The notes under the pieces are model-generated. The model saw only the letters and a list, made by a program, of their open reading frames with translations, did no database searches and was not told the DNA's origin. The translations under genes were made by a program, and so were the position numbers. Shown here piece after piece: positions 33,565 to 42,137 of a stretch of 59,800 nucleotides of DNA. Each line of letters begins with the position of its first letter. Within the stretch, counting starts at the first letter, position 1. This stretch comes from Streptomyces sp. NRRL S-350. GTDB lineage: Bacteria > Actinomycetota > Actinomycetes > Streptomycetales > Streptomycetaceae. Location of the stretch: contig NZ_JOHO01000042.1 in assembly GCF_000719705.1 (NCBI RefSeq), positions 1 through 59,800 of the forward strand, read 5' to 3'.

Positions 33565-34338
33565 CTACGGCTTCCGCGCCTCGATCAGGAACCGCGCCGA
33601 GTGCGCCACGAATGGCCCGTCGGCGCGGATCCGCTCGTCCAGCTCGCGCAGCCGGTCCCGGTGGGCGGCCACGGTGAAGCCGGGAACCATCCAGATCACC
33701 TTGCGCAGGAAGTACACCACCGCGCCGATGTCACGGAACTCGATCCGCAGCCGCTCGGAGCGCAGGTCCACCACCTCCAGCCCCGCCTCCCGTGCCTCGG
33801 CACTCTCCACCTCGGGGCGGCGGCCCGCACGCGCCTCCGGCTGCGGGCCGAGGAAGTACTCGACGAGTTCGAAGACGGATGCGGGGCCGACGTGCTGGGC
33901 GACATAGCTGCCGCCGGGCCGCAGCACCCGGGCGATCTCCGTCCACCACGCGCGCACCGGGTGCCGACTGCTGACCAGGTCGAAGGCCTCATCGGCGAAG
34001 GGCAGCGGCGGCTCGTCCCGATCCGCGACGACCACCGCGCCCAGCGGGTTCAACAGCCGCGTCGCACGGACCAGGTTCGGCGGCCAGGACTCGGTGGCCG
34101 CCAGGACGGTCGGCCGGTCCCCGTGCTGCGCCGCGAGCCGCAGCGCGCCGGCGAGCACCTCACCTCCGCCGGTCTGGACGTCCAGGGCCGCCGTCGCCGA
34201 ACGCAGCCGCTCGGACAGCAGCCGCTGGTAGCCCCAGGAGGGACGTTCTTCGGTCGCCCGGCCGTCCAGCCAGGAGAAGTCCCAGCCGTCCACGGACACG
34301 GCCTCGGCCTCGGTGATCAGCTCTTCGAAGGTGCGCAT
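33565..34338 (-). CDS. Class I SAM-dependent methyltransferase
   Basis: 257 aa from ATG 34338 (MRTFEELITEAEAVSVDGWD). SAM-binding core: motif I ALDVQTGGGEVLAG, acidic loop VLAATESWPPN, and LPFADEAFDLVSSRHPVRAW plus IARVLRPGGSYVAQHVGP for the later motifs. FSWLDGRATEERPSWGYQRL in the N-terminal region is typical of a widespread actinobacterial family annotated only as methyltransferase. The C-terminal part (YFLRKVIWMVPGFTV) is the usual cap. The substrate is unknown. Its start region matches the 58.53-kb repeat border. Confidence 0.92.
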   Translation of the reverse strand: MRTFEELITEAEAVSVDGWDFSWLDGRATEERPSWGYQRLLSERLRSATAALDVQTGGGEVLAGALRLAAQHGDRPTVLAATESWPPNLVRATRLLNPLGAVVVADRDEPPLPFADEAFDLVSSRHPVRAWWTEIARVLRPGGSYVAQHVGPASVFELVEYFLGPQPEARAGRRPEVESAEAREAGLEVVDLRSERLRIEFRDIGAVVYFLRKVIWMVPGFTVAAHRDRLRELDERIRADGPFVAHSARFLIEARKP

Positions 34339-34339
34339 G

Positions 34340-34487
34340 CCCGCATCATCCCGGCGGGGCCTCCCGCCGGCCACCCGATTCCACGCCGGGTGGCCGGCCG
34401 TCGCTTTCCGCGCCGCGCTGGTACCGCAGCACCAGGCCGCCGCACCTCCGGGCTGCCTCCCGCGATCAGTCCGGTCGCGGGCTCCGA
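34340..34487 (-). pseudogene. Decayed duplicate of the 58.5-kb gene 3' end
   Basis: About 150 bases closely resemble 58531-58680, the 3' part of the hypothetical gene 58537-58944. One shifted frame still reads SEPATGLIAGGSPEVR, matching AEPATGLIAGGSLEVR of the intact gene, and later PARRGKRRPATRRGIGW. The frame is broken by indels, and the 5' part of the gene is absent. Confidence 0.7.
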
Positions 34488-34528
34488 CGGCGCCCTCGGG
34501 CGTTCTCGACGCCTGAGGCCGTGGGGCA

Positions 34529-34665
34529 CCGGCAGGTCGCAGCCGGTCACAGGCCCCGCAGGCCACACCCCGGCAGGTCGCAACCCATGCAGATCACGCC
34601 CGGTAGGTCGCAACCCCTGCAGGTCACGACCCGGCAGGTCGCAACCCCGCAGGTCACGCCCCGGC
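34529..34665 (+). repeat. 15-bp minisatellite (caggtcgcaaccc type)
   Basis: About nine imperfect units alternate between ggcaggtcgcaaccc-like and tgcaggtcacgcccc-like forms (15-bp unit, 30-bp higher-order period). The array fills the gap up to the stop of the lipoprotein gene. Confidence 0.8.
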
Positions 34666-34679
34666 CGACATCGGCCGTC

Positions 34680-35192
34680 TCAGGCCTGCCAGTGCGGCTT
34701 GCCGCTGACCATCCGGCAGTAGATCACCCGGCCACCGGCCTCGTGGGTGCTCTTCCCCAGGTCGGCGTTGCGGCAGAACTGGCCGGCCTCGTAGCAGTTG
34801 CCCGCGTTCGAGCGGAGCTCGCACTGGCCGCCGCCACCGGCTGCCGCGGTGTGCTCGCCCTGGGGGTCGGTCGGCGGCTGCGCGGTGGTGGCCTTGGGCT
34901 GCGGCTGCGGCGCCTTGGTAGCCGGCGGCTGTGCGGGGACGACGGGTTGCGGCGCCGACGTGCCGGCCGGCGTGACGGGTGCGGCGGGGGCCGGCGCCGC
35001 CGGGGTCGTCGGCGCTGCTACGGGCGCGGATGACGGGGCGGTGGTGGCTGCGGGCGACGAAGCCGTCGTCGTGGCACCGTCGCCGGCGGCCGACGGGTCG
35101 CAACCGGTCAGCGTCAGTCCGATGGTGAGGACGAGTCCGGCGAATCCGGCCAGGCCGGCCGCCCGGCGGCGGCCGGGTATCCGTGAAGGCAT
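34680..35192 (-). CDS. Lipoprotein with Cys-rich C-terminal domain
   Basis: 170 aa from ATG 35192 with RBS cctcctccc complement (gggaggagg). Lipobox LTGC follows a hydrophobic core (LAGFAGLVLTIGLTLTGCDP), so the protein is anchored outside the membrane. Residues 35-115 are Ala/Pro/Thr-rich and probably a wall-spanning spacer. The C-terminal 50 residues, with QCELRSNAGNCYEAGQFCRN and VIYCRMVSGKPHW, contain four Cys and resemble a small domain found at the end of many Streptomyces lipoproteins; its function is unknown to me. Confidence 0.85.
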   Translation of the reverse strand: MPSRIPGRRRAAGLAGFAGLVLTIGLTLTGCDPSAAGDGATTTASSPAATTAPSSAPVAAPTTPAAPAPAAPVTPAGTSAPQPVVPAQPPATKAPQPQPKATTAQPPTDPQGEHTAAAGGGGQCELRSNAGNCYEAGQFCRNADLGKSTHEAGGRVIYCRMVSGKPHWQA

Positions 35193-35428
35193 GGGAGGAG
35201 GACGCTCCGTTCCGTTTGGATGAGTCGTGCGATTCAAGCAGGGGGCGCACACGTCCCGTGCACCGATTCCCCACTCGTTGGCAGATCGAGACCTACCGAC
35301 CACCGACCGTCGTCACCGTCCCGGCGGCCGCCGCCCCGGGCGCCGAACCTGCCGCACCCGCCACGCCCGACCCCGCCGTCAGCGAAGCCGCGCCCTCCAC
35401 GCAACCGTGCCGGCTTCGCCGCCCGTCG

Positions 35429-36652
35429 TCAGCGCAGCCCTGCCGTCCGACGTTCGAACACCTCGGGGCGGGCGGTGTCCAGCGCCGTGGCGACCGCGCC
35501 GAGGAGCACCGCGTCCTCGCCCAGGAGGCTCGGCGCGAGCGTCGGGCGCATCGGGGCGAGGCGGTGCAGGGCCTGCTCCAGCGGTTCCAGGAGCAGGTCC
35601 GCGCTGCTGCCGATCCCGCCGCCGAGCACGACCAGGTCCGGGTCCAGCAGGGCGGCCACCACGGCCACGGCGTAAGCCAGTTGCTCCGCCTCCCGTTCGA
35701 CCGCCCGGACCGCCGCGGGCTCCCCGGCGCGGGCCCGCTCGAAGACCTGCTTCGCCGTCGCCTGCCGTCCGGTGCCTTCCCCGCCGAGCCCGAAGTCCCG
35801 GGCGGAGCGCACCACGGCGTCGGCCGCGGCCTGGCCCTCGATGGTCCCGGCGGGCTCGCCCGGCCGGGCGGGCAGCGGTACCAGGCCGATCTCACCCAGC
35901 GCGCCGTGCGCACCGAGCAGCAGTTCGCCGTCCTTCACCACCCCGAGCCCGAGGCCGGTGCCGACCAGCAGGTAGGCGAACATCCGGCTGCCCCGCCCGG
36001 CGCCGAGGGTGTACTCGCCGAGCGCGGCCAGGTTGGCGTCGTTGGCCACCGACACGGCCGTGCCCAGCCCCTCCCCGATCCGGTCGAACAGCCCGGGCCG
36101 GCCCCAGCCGGGCAGGCTGGAGGCGTAGCGCACCCCGCGCCGCTCCTCGTCCCACACGCCCGGGGTGCCGATCACCGCGTGCACGATGTCGTCGGCGGCC
36201 AGGCCGGCCTCGGTGATGGCCTCCTGCGCGGCGGCGACGACGGCGTCCGCGACGGCGTTCGCCGAGCGGCCGCGGTTGGCCACGTCCCGACGGGCGACGA
36301 CCGTACCGGCGAGGTCCGCGACGGCCACCCGGAGCCGGGCCCGGCCGATGTCCACGCCGAGCACGTGCCCGGCGGTCGGGTCGACCTCGTACAGCACGGC
36401 GGTGCGGCCCCGTTCGGGGGCGAGCAGGCCGGCCTCGCGGACCAGCCCGGCCTGCTCCAGGGCGGCCAGCGCGGCGGAGACGGTCGGCTTGGACAGGCCG
36501 GTGTCCCGGGCGAGTTGGGCGCGCGAGGAGCCGCCGCCGGTGCGCAGCAGTTCCAGCAGCAGCCACTCGTTGTTGCTGCGCAGCCGCTGCCGGTTCCAGG
36601 GCACCCCGGGGGCGCCGGCCGCCGGGCGACTGGTCGGCTGGTGGGGGCTCAT
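35429..36652 (-). CDS. ROK-family transcriptional regulator
   Basis: 407 aa from ATG 36652. N-terminal winged helix (RLRSNNEWLLLELLRTGGGS, then SRAQLARDTGLSKPTVSAAL). The ROK kinase-like domain has the phosphate loop VLGVDIGRARLRVAVADL, the Asp region VSVANDANLAALGEY and the glycine-rich GTGLGLGVVKDGELLLG. The zinc motif GHxxxxxxxxxCxCGxxGC of typical ROK members is replaced by GEIGLVPLPARPGEPAGTIE, with neither the His nor any of the Cys. Sugar binding may therefore be altered or lost. No sugar transporter is adjacent; the neighbours are a PLP enzyme and a lipoprotein. Confidence 0.93.
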   Translation of the reverse strand: MSPHQPTSRPAAGAPGVPWNRQRLRSNNEWLLLELLRTGGGSSRAQLARDTGLSKPTVSAALAALEQAGLVREAGLLAPERGRTAVLYEVDPTAGHVLGVDIGRARLRVAVADLAGTVVARRDVANRGRSANAVADAVVAAAQEAITEAGLAADDIVHAVIGTPGVWDEERRGVRYASSLPGWGRPGLFDRIGEGLGTAVSVANDANLAALGEYTLGAGRGSRMFAYLLVGTGLGLGVVKDGELLLGAHGALGEIGLVPLPARPGEPAGTIEGQAAADAVVRSARDFGLGGEGTGRQATAKQVFERARAGEPAAVRAVEREAEQLAYAVAVVAALLDPDLVVLGGGIGSSADLLLEPLEQALHRLAPMRPTLAPSLLGEDAVLLGAVATALDTARPEVFERRTAGLR

Positions 36653-36869
36653 CGGTTCCTCCGGTCTGGCGGCTCACGGACGTCACTGGCAGGGGCCGGG
36701 CACGGCCTGCGGCGCCCGGTGTCGGGCGCCGCCGCCCAAGTATGACCGGTGATCATCCGGTGTTCGCCCGCCGGACCCGGGCCGCTTCACCGTCGGCCAT
36801 CCGGGCGTCCGCTCCGCGTCACCTGAGCTCTCCCCCGGGCAGGGCGTCCGACGTCCTGCCCGTGCACCG

Positions 36870-36895
36870 AGCCGCCAGCCGCCAGCCGCCAGCCG
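36870..36895 (+). repeat. 7-bp tandem repeat (agccgcc)
   Basis: Three exact units plus a partial fourth, followed by gtcgccgtcgcc-type short repeats, up to the stop of the PLP-enzyme gene. The remaining 280-bp gap to the ROK gene shows no gene. Confidence 0.75.
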
Positions 36896-36932
36896 TCGTC
36901 ACCGTCGCGGTCGCCGTCGCCTCCGCCTCCGC

Positions 36933-38165
36933 TCAGAGCTTCGCCAGCGCCTGCTCGACGTCCGCCCAGATGTCCTCCGGGTGCTCGATCCCGACCGACA
37001 TCCGCACCGTCCCCGGGCCGATCCCGGCCGCCGCCAACTCCTCGTCCGACAGCATCCGGTGGGACGTGCTCGCCGGGTGCAGCACCAGGCTGTGCACCCC
37101 GCCCAGCGACGGTGCCAGCGACGCGAGGCGAACGGACTCGGTGAAGGCCCGGGCCGCCTCGCGCCCGCCGGCGAGGTCGAAGGCGAGGACGCCGCCGTGG
37201 CCGTCGGGGAGGAGGCGGCGGGCCAGCTCGTGGTCGGGGTGGGAGGGCAGACCGGGGTAGTGGACGGCGGTGACCGCAGGGTGTGCGGCGAGACGGCCGG
37301 CCAGGTCGAGGGTGGTGTCGCAGTGGCGGCGGACCCGCAGGGCGAGGGTCTGCAGGCCGCGCAGGGTCAGCCAGGCGGCGAACGGGTCGACCGAGGCCCC
37401 GAGTTCGAGGGAGTACTGCCAGACCTCGCGGTGCAGCTCCTGGTCGGCGAAGACGGCGATCCCGACGAGCACGTCGGAGTGCCCGCCCAGGTACTTGGTC
37501 GCGGAGTGGATGACGATGTCCGCGCCGTGCTCGATCGGGCGGCACAGCAGCGGGGTCGCGAAGGTGTTGTCGACCACGCTGACCACGCCTGCCTGCCGGG
37601 CGACGGCGATCAGGGCGGGCAGGTCGGTGACGCGGGTGATCGGGTTGGAGACGGTCTCCAGGTACAGCACCCGGGTGTTTGGCCGCAGTGCGGCCTCGAC
37701 CTCCGCGGGGTCGTCGCCGCTCACGTGGGTGACCTCGACGCCCCGGCGCTCGGCGAGGTCGGCCAGCAGGCCGACGGTGCCGCCGTACAGGCTCCGCTGG
37801 GCGATCACGTGGTCGCCGGCGCGCAGCAGGGCGAGCAGTACGGTGTTGATCGCGCCCATGCCGGAGGCGGTGGCGACGGCGCCGGTGCCGCCTTCGAGGT
37901 CGGCGACGGCGTCCTCCAGCGAGCGGACGGTCGGGTTTCCGTAGCGGTTGTAGAAGTACGCGCCGTCCGGTCCCTCGAAGGCCTGTGAGAGGGAGTCGCT
38001 GGTGTCGAAGGCGAAGAGGTGGCTCTGGTACAGCGGTACGCCCAGCAGCCGGCTGCCGGCGACCTCGCCGAGCGGCGGGTGGACGATCCGGCTCTCGGGG
38101 CGCAGCCCGTCCGGGTTCTCGTGGTGCCGGCGGTCCTGGGTCTCGGGGCGGTGGAAGTCGCTCAT
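36933..38165 (-). CDS. Trans-sulfuration enzyme (cystathionine gamma-synthase/lyase family)
   Basis: 410 aa from ATG 38165 (MSDFHRPETQ). Cys/Met-metabolism PLP family: FYNRYGNPTVRSLEDAVADL (Tyr/Arg of the neighbouring subunit), ATASGMGAINTVLLALLRAG, VVDNTFATPLLCRPIEHGAD with the cofactor Asp, the PLP lysine in HSATKYLGGHSD, and the C-terminal SLGGVHSLVLHPASTSHRML. The family interconverts cysteine, homocysteine and methionine by gamma-elimination or replacement. Sequence alone does not separate synthase, gamma-lyase or methionine gamma-lyase. No other sulfur gene is adjacent. Confidence 0.94.
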   Translation of the reverse strand: MSDFHRPETQDRRHHENPDGLRPESRIVHPPLGEVAGSRLLGVPLYQSHLFAFDTSDSLSQAFEGPDGAYFYNRYGNPTVRSLEDAVADLEGGTGAVATASGMGAINTVLLALLRAGDHVIAQRSLYGGTVGLLADLAERRGVEVTHVSGDDPAEVEAALRPNTRVLYLETVSNPITRVTDLPALIAVARQAGVVSVVDNTFATPLLCRPIEHGADIVIHSATKYLGGHSDVLVGIAVFADQELHREVWQYSLELGASVDPFAAWLTLRGLQTLALRVRRHCDTTLDLAGRLAAHPAVTAVHYPGLPSHPDHELARRLLPDGHGGVLAFDLAGGREAARAFTESVRLASLAPSLGGVHSLVLHPASTSHRMLSDEELAAAGIGPGTVRMSVGIEHPEDIWADVEQALAKL

Positions 38166-38290
38166 GCCGCCCATCCTCGGGTGTCGGGTCCACCCCGACC
38201 AGGGCCAATCGTGTCCGAGTGGCCCGACCCGGGCGGCCGTTCCACCGCCGCCCGGGTCGTGGGCCCCGTTGGGGCCGGGGCCCCGCTCCG

Positions 38291-38701
38291 CTACCGGCGG
38301 CGGGCGAAGATCCGCTTCGCGGCGTAGACGATCCCGACGATCAGCAGGACGAAGAGGAGGATCACCAGGATGACCACGACCAGCAGGAACTTGCCCAGCT
38401 TGGCGAAGAAGCCCTTCTTCTTCTTGCCGTCCTTCGCCGCGAGGTGCGTGGCGTCGGTGGTCGAGGTGGCACTCGCCGCGGCGGCCGACGAGCCGGTCCC
38501 CGAGGCGGCCTGCCGGGCGGCCGACGCGGCGATCGGCCCGGTGGCCGCCCCGGCTGCGAGGGTGTCGGCGGTGGTCGCGGAGGCCGCGACGGTTCGGGGT
38601 GCGGCCACCGCCGTCGCGCTCGACGCTGCGGCGGTGAGGCCGGCGGCGGCCAGCAGGGCCACCAGGGCGCCGGCTATCGAACGTGCGATCCGGTGAGTCA
38701 T
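38291..38701 (-). CDS. Small exported/membrane-anchored protein
   Basis: 136 aa from ATG 38701 (MTHRIARSIAGALVALLAAA). Signal peptide, then an Ala/Thr/Ser-rich low-complexity stretch, a Lys-rich segment (DGKKKKGFFAKLGKFL) and one strong C-terminal membrane helix (LLVVVILVILLFVLLIVGIVY) ending AKRIFARRR. The tail resembles tail-anchored or PepSY-less anchors. It has no known family. Divergent from the LCP gene, so a cell-envelope role is possible. Confidence 0.7.
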   Translation of the reverse strand: MTHRIARSIAGALVALLAAAGLTAAASSATAVAAPRTVAASATTADTLAAGAATGPIAASAARQAASGTGSSAAAASATSTTDATHLAAKDGKKKKGFFAKLGKFLLVVVILVILLFVLLIVGIVYAAKRIFARRR

Positions 38702-38809
38702 CGTGCTCCTCGTGCGGGTTTCGGGACAGCGGGGACGGGCGAGGTCAAAGCAATTTCTCATGGTCTGACCAGCCGGTTTCCTCATCTGCGCCTAGTATGC
38801 TCGACTACG

Positions 38810-38827
38810 TTCTACAGCGGTGTAAAA
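38810..38827. promoter_or_regulatory. Dyad TTCTACA-GCGG-TGTAaAA upstream of LCP gene
   Basis: TACA-N4-TGTA core (38813-38824) with mostly matching flanks, about 98 bp upstream of the LCP start. Related to the dyads at 16033 and 41969. Confidence 0.55.
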
Positions 38828-38924
38828 GTTTCGCGACGGGCCTCGCCCGGATCGGCTCCGGCCCCGGGCCCCGCAAGCCCACCGCTCCGACGGGGGCTCC
38901 GTGGCAACTGTGGAGGATGACGAC

Positions 38925-40712
38925 GTGTCTGGCCGCAAGGGTTCCCCCGAAGCCGGGATTTCGCCGCACCGGACCGGCGGGCGTCGGGCGGCAGGCCGAC
39001 CGGGCATCCCGGAACAGGGCATAACAGGCGAAAAGGGCGCCGGAGACGCCGAGGGTGCCTACGGCGCCGACGAGGCCAAGGGCACCGCAAGCGCCAGGGG
39101 CGCCGGGGACACCAGAGGGACCAGGGGCACGAAGGGGACCAGGGGCACCCGGGGCGCGAAGGCCACGGCGGTCGCCCGTCCGGTGAGCCGGGCCAAGAAG
39201 AAGCCCAAGCGCAGCACCAAGCAGAAGGTGCTCTGGATCACCGCAGGCTGCACCTCGCTCCTCCTCCTCGCCGGCGGCGCCCTCTACTACCGCCTGGACA
39301 GCAACATCAGCACCTTCGACCGCGACGCCGTCAGCAAGGACCGCCCCGACGCGGCCGCCCCGGACGCCCAGGGCCGCACACCGGTCAACGTCCTGCTGAT
39401 CGGCTCGGACAGCCGCGGCAACGGCAACAGCGACCTGGGCGGCGGCGGGGACGGCGGCGCCCGCTCGGACACCGCGATCCTGCTCCACGTCTACGCCGAC
39501 CACAAGCACGCCGTCGGCATCTCCATCCCCCGCGACTCGCTGGTCAACCTCCCGCCCTGCAAGCTCCCCAACGGCACGTGGACCAAACCGCAGGCGAACG
39601 TGATGTTCAACAGCGCCTTCTCCGTCGGCAACACCGAGCAGGGCAACCCGGCCTGCACCCAGAACGCTGTCGAGAAGCTGACCAACCTGCGCGTCGACCA
39701 CACCATCGTGGTCGACTTCAACGGCTTCGCCGCCATGACCAAGGCCGTCGGCGGCGTCGAGGTCTGCCTCCCGAACGACATCCACGAAGGCGACCTCAAC
39801 CCGAATCTGGGCCACAAGGGCAAACTGCTCTTCGCCAAGGGCAAGCAGAAGGTCGAGGGCCAGGCCGCGCTCGACTACGTCCGGGTGCGCCACGGCATCG
39901 GCGACGGCTCCGACATCGGCCGCACCAAGCGCCAGCAGGCCTTCCTCTCCTCCCTCATCAAGGAGGTCAAGTCGCGCGGCATGGACCCGACCACCCTGCT
40001 GCCCCTCGCCGACGCCGCCACCAAGTCACTGACCGTCGACCCGGACCTCGGCTCGGCGGCCAAACTGCTCGACTTCGCCATGTCCGTCAAGGACGTGGAC
40101 CTGCACGACGTCAAGTTCCTGACCGCGCCCTGGCGTTACGACGGCCCGAGGGTCGCCCTGGTCCACCCCGACGTGGACCAGCTCTGGGCCGCGCTCAAGG
40201 CCGACCGCACCATCGACGGCCAGGACGCCAGCGCCCCGGGCGACTCCGGCTCCGCCGCCCCCACGACCGAGGCCACGCCCGCCCCGACCACCACGCCGGG
40301 CGCCGCAACCGACACCAAGGCCGCCGGGGTCAAGGTCTCGGTGCTCAACGGCACCGGCGAGACCGGGCTCGGCGGCAAGGCCGCGGAGACCGTCAAGGGC
40401 GCCGGCTACACCGTCACCAGCGTCGGCAACGCGACCGGAAAGCCCCGCAGCACCACCGTCGTCGAATACGGCACGGGCGAGCGCGGCTCCGCCGAGGCGG
40501 TCGCCAAGCTGTTCCCGGGGGCGACCGTCCAGCCCGGCAGCCGGGGCGTCGCCGTCGTCCTCGGCCACGACTTCGCGGCCGCCAACCCGGCGACCGCCGC
40601 CACCCCCGCGCCCGGCGGCGCGGCCAGCGCCCCCGCCCCGCTGCCCACCAGCGTCAGCGGCACCGCCCGCTCGGCGGACGACGACCCCTGCGCCAACGTC
40701 TCCTACGGCTGA
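38925..40712 (+). CDS. LytR-CpsA-Psr (LCP) family ligase with LytR_C domain
   Basis: 595 aa from GTG 38925, chosen for ggagg 8 bases upstream; GTG 38901 and 38910 are alternatives. Residues 1-100 are a basic cytoplasmic region with a Gly-Thr-Arg/Lys repeat (TRGTRGTKGTRGTRG). TM helix about 102-121. The LCP catalytic domain has VNVLLIGSDSRG, RSDTAILLHV, HAVGISIPRDSLV, VDFNGFAAMTKAVGGVEVCL and LDYVRVRH, which supply the pyrophosphate-binding Arg and Asp residues. A Pro/Thr linker leads to a LytR_C domain (VKVSVLNGTGETGLGGKAAE, then VVEYGTGERGSAEAV). Such enzymes attach polymers to peptidoglycan. A 17-bp stem terminator follows. Confidence 0.96.
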   Translation: MSGRKGSPEAGISPHRTGGRRAAGRPGIPEQGITGEKGAGDAEGAYGADEAKGTASARGAGDTRGTRGTKGTRGTRGAKATAVARPVSRAKKKPKRSTKQKVLWITAGCTSLLLLAGGALYYRLDSNISTFDRDAVSKDRPDAAAPDAQGRTPVNVLLIGSDSRGNGNSDLGGGGDGGARSDTAILLHVYADHKHAVGISIPRDSLVNLPPCKLPNGTWTKPQANVMFNSAFSVGNTEQGNPACTQNAVEKLTNLRVDHTIVVDFNGFAAMTKAVGGVEVCLPNDIHEGDLNPNLGHKGKLLFAKGKQKVEGQAALDYVRVRHGIGDGSDIGRTKRQQAFLSSLIKEVKSRGMDPTTLLPLADAATKSLTVDPDLGSAAKLLDFAMSVKDVDLHDVKFLTAPWRYDGPRVALVHPDVDQLWAALKADRTIDGQDASAPGDSGSAAPTTEATPAPTTTPGAATDTKAAGVKVSVLNGTGETGLGGKAAETVKGAGYTVTSVGNATGKPRSTTVVEYGTGERGSAEAVAKLFPGATVQPGSRGVAVVLGHDFAAANPATAATPAPGGAASAPAPLPTSVSGTARSADDDPCANVSYG

Positions 40713-40763
40713 GCAGCGGCAGGCCCCCGCGCGGGCCGAGGCACCGCAGGCTCCGCACAGGAC

Positions 40764-40812
40764 GACGGCGGGGCGCTCCCCCGACCGCCGGTTCCGGGAG
40801 CGCCCCGCCGTC
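40764..40812. terminator. Bidirectional terminator, 17-bp perfect stem
   Basis: Arms gacggcggggcgctccc/gggagcgccccgccgtc with a 15-nt loop, between the convergent LCP and zinc-ribbon genes. Confidence 0.93.
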
Positions 40813-40828
40813 TCCTTGCGAGGTGCCG

Positions 40829-41488
40829 TCAGCGTCTCGTCCCGCAGGACGGACAGAACGCGGCGCCGTCGGGGACGTCCCTGTGGCAGCTCGTGCACTG
40901 GACCGGCTGCGCCAGCCGGAAGCCGCACCCCGGGCAGAACGGCGTGCCGTGCGTCTCCGTGTGGCACTGCGGGCAGACCAGCTGGCGCGGCGCGTTGACG
41001 TCGCACTCGGCACCCGACTGCTGCCCGGCCCGGTACGCGCGGTCGGTGACCGAGTCGTTGAGGCCCCGGTGCTGCGCCGCGGTCGCCTCCGCCGCGGTGT
41101 CCGGGGCGCAGTTGTGGCACAGGCCCTGCGCGGAGTCGAAGCAGCGGCCGCAGACGTAGTGGGTGCACCGGGCACAACGGTTGAAGTGCGTCCGGGCGTT
41201 GGCGATCGCACGCTGGAAGGCGGCGTCCCGCGAGGTGCCCCAGGTGTGGCCGGCCAGCCCGTCGGCGGCGTTGCTGATCGTGTTGGCGTTGCCGCCGATC
41301 AGGTTCCAGGCCGCGTTGACGCCCTTGCCTATCCAGCCGGCCATCTGACCGGTCCGGAACGCCTCGAACGGCGAGCGCCAGGTGTCCGAGCAGCGGTAGC
41401 AGTAGAACTCGAACTGGAAGCCCGCACCGGTGCCGTGCTGCTCGCACAGGTCGCGGTGGTTGCTGCTGAAGTAGATCTCCGAAGTCAC
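40829..41488 (-). CDS. Multi zinc-ribbon protein
   Basis: 219 aa from GTG 41488. Cysteine pairs form several zinc sites: FYCYRCSDTW, CARCTHYVCGRCFDSAQGLC-HNC, VCPQCHTETHGTPFCPGCGF and CTSCHRDVPDGAAFCPSCGT. The last two are double zinc ribbons of the type used as adaptor domains. A Gly/Ala segment at 45-85 (GWIGKGVNAAWNLIGGNANT) could associate with membranes. The N-terminal EIYFSSNHRDLCEQHGTGAG looks like a short recognition domain. Function unknown. It lies 93 bp downstream of the 41582-41884 gene on the same strand, so probably in one unit with it. Confidence 0.85.
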   Translation of the reverse strand: MTSEIYFSSNHRDLCEQHGTGAGFQFEFYCYRCSDTWRSPFEAFRTGQMAGWIGKGVNAAWNLIGGNANTISNAADGLAGHTWGTSRDAAFQRAIANARTHFNRCARCTHYVCGRCFDSAQGLCHNCAPDTAAEATAAQHRGLNDSVTDRAYRAGQQSGAECDVNAPRQLVCPQCHTETHGTPFCPGCGFRLAQPVQCTSCHRDVPDGAAFCPSCGTRR

Positions 41489-41581
41489 GTCGTCCCCGGT
41501 CGCTGAAGTGGCATGTCGGCGGTCGCTCGCAGGGACGACGGGGCTCGTCGAACGGTTCCGCGGGAAGTTCGCCGGGGCGGC

Positions 41582-41884
41582 TCAGAGCCCGGAGACGGGG
41601 AGCAGGAGCATCCGTGCGGGGTCGAAGCGCTCCCAGCGGGCTGGCTGTCCGCTGCGGCCGATCCGCAGCCGGCACCATTGCCGACCGGCCGTGTCCTGCC
41701 ACCAGCCACTGATCCGACCGAGCGCCCAGGCGCCGTCGCCGAGGTCCACCTCGACCGGCTGGTAGACCCACCGGACGTCCGGCTCCCCCGGTTCCACCGG
41801 AGCTACCGAGGCTCCCGGAGCTGGCGAGGCCACCGGGGCCGCCTTCTCCTCGGCGCCCCGGGGACCGCACTGACTCTCCATCAC
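41582..41884 (-). CDS. Small conserved hypothetical protein (100 aa)
   Basis: GTG 41884, with ggagg 8 bases upstream; the next codon is ATG 41881, an equally good start. After a Pro/Ala-rich N-terminus the core is VRWVYQPVEVDLGDGAWALG, then RISGWWQDTAGRQWCRLRIG, a compact beta-barrel (SH3-like) pattern. I know similar unannotated actinomycete proteins but no function. The promoter region carries the TCTACA-N4-TGTAGA dyad 85 bp upstream. Confidence 0.7.
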   Translation of the reverse strand: MMESQCGPRGAEEKAAPVASPAPGASVAPVEPGEPDVRWVYQPVEVDLGDGAWALGRISGWWQDTAGRQWCRLRIGRSGQPARWERFDPARMLLLPVSGL

Positions 41885-41968
41885 GGCTCCGCCTCCCGGT
41901 CCGGCCCCGGCTGCGGCCGCCCGGCTGGAGGCGGCCGCAAGGGCCGGGGTGCAGCTCCTCCCCGGGAC

Positions 41969-41984
41969 TCTACAGGCGTGTAGA
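41969..41984. promoter_or_regulatory. Dyad TCTACA-GGCG-TGTAGA
   Basis: Perfect 6-bp arms, 4-bp spacer, upstream of the 41582-41884 gene. On the minus strand it reads ttctacacgcctgtaga, matching the LCP-promoter dyad. Confidence 0.6.
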
Positions 41985-42137
41985 ACCGGACGTGAGGAGT
42001 TCGTCGAAGCCGGCCGACCCGATCAGGTCAGGCCGGGCTCCCCGGACCGGGCCACCGGCCCCCCGCGCTCAACAGCCCCTGCGCGACGAGCTGGTGCGCA
42101 CCGCCGACCCGCCGGCCGAGTCACCACCGGACCTCTG

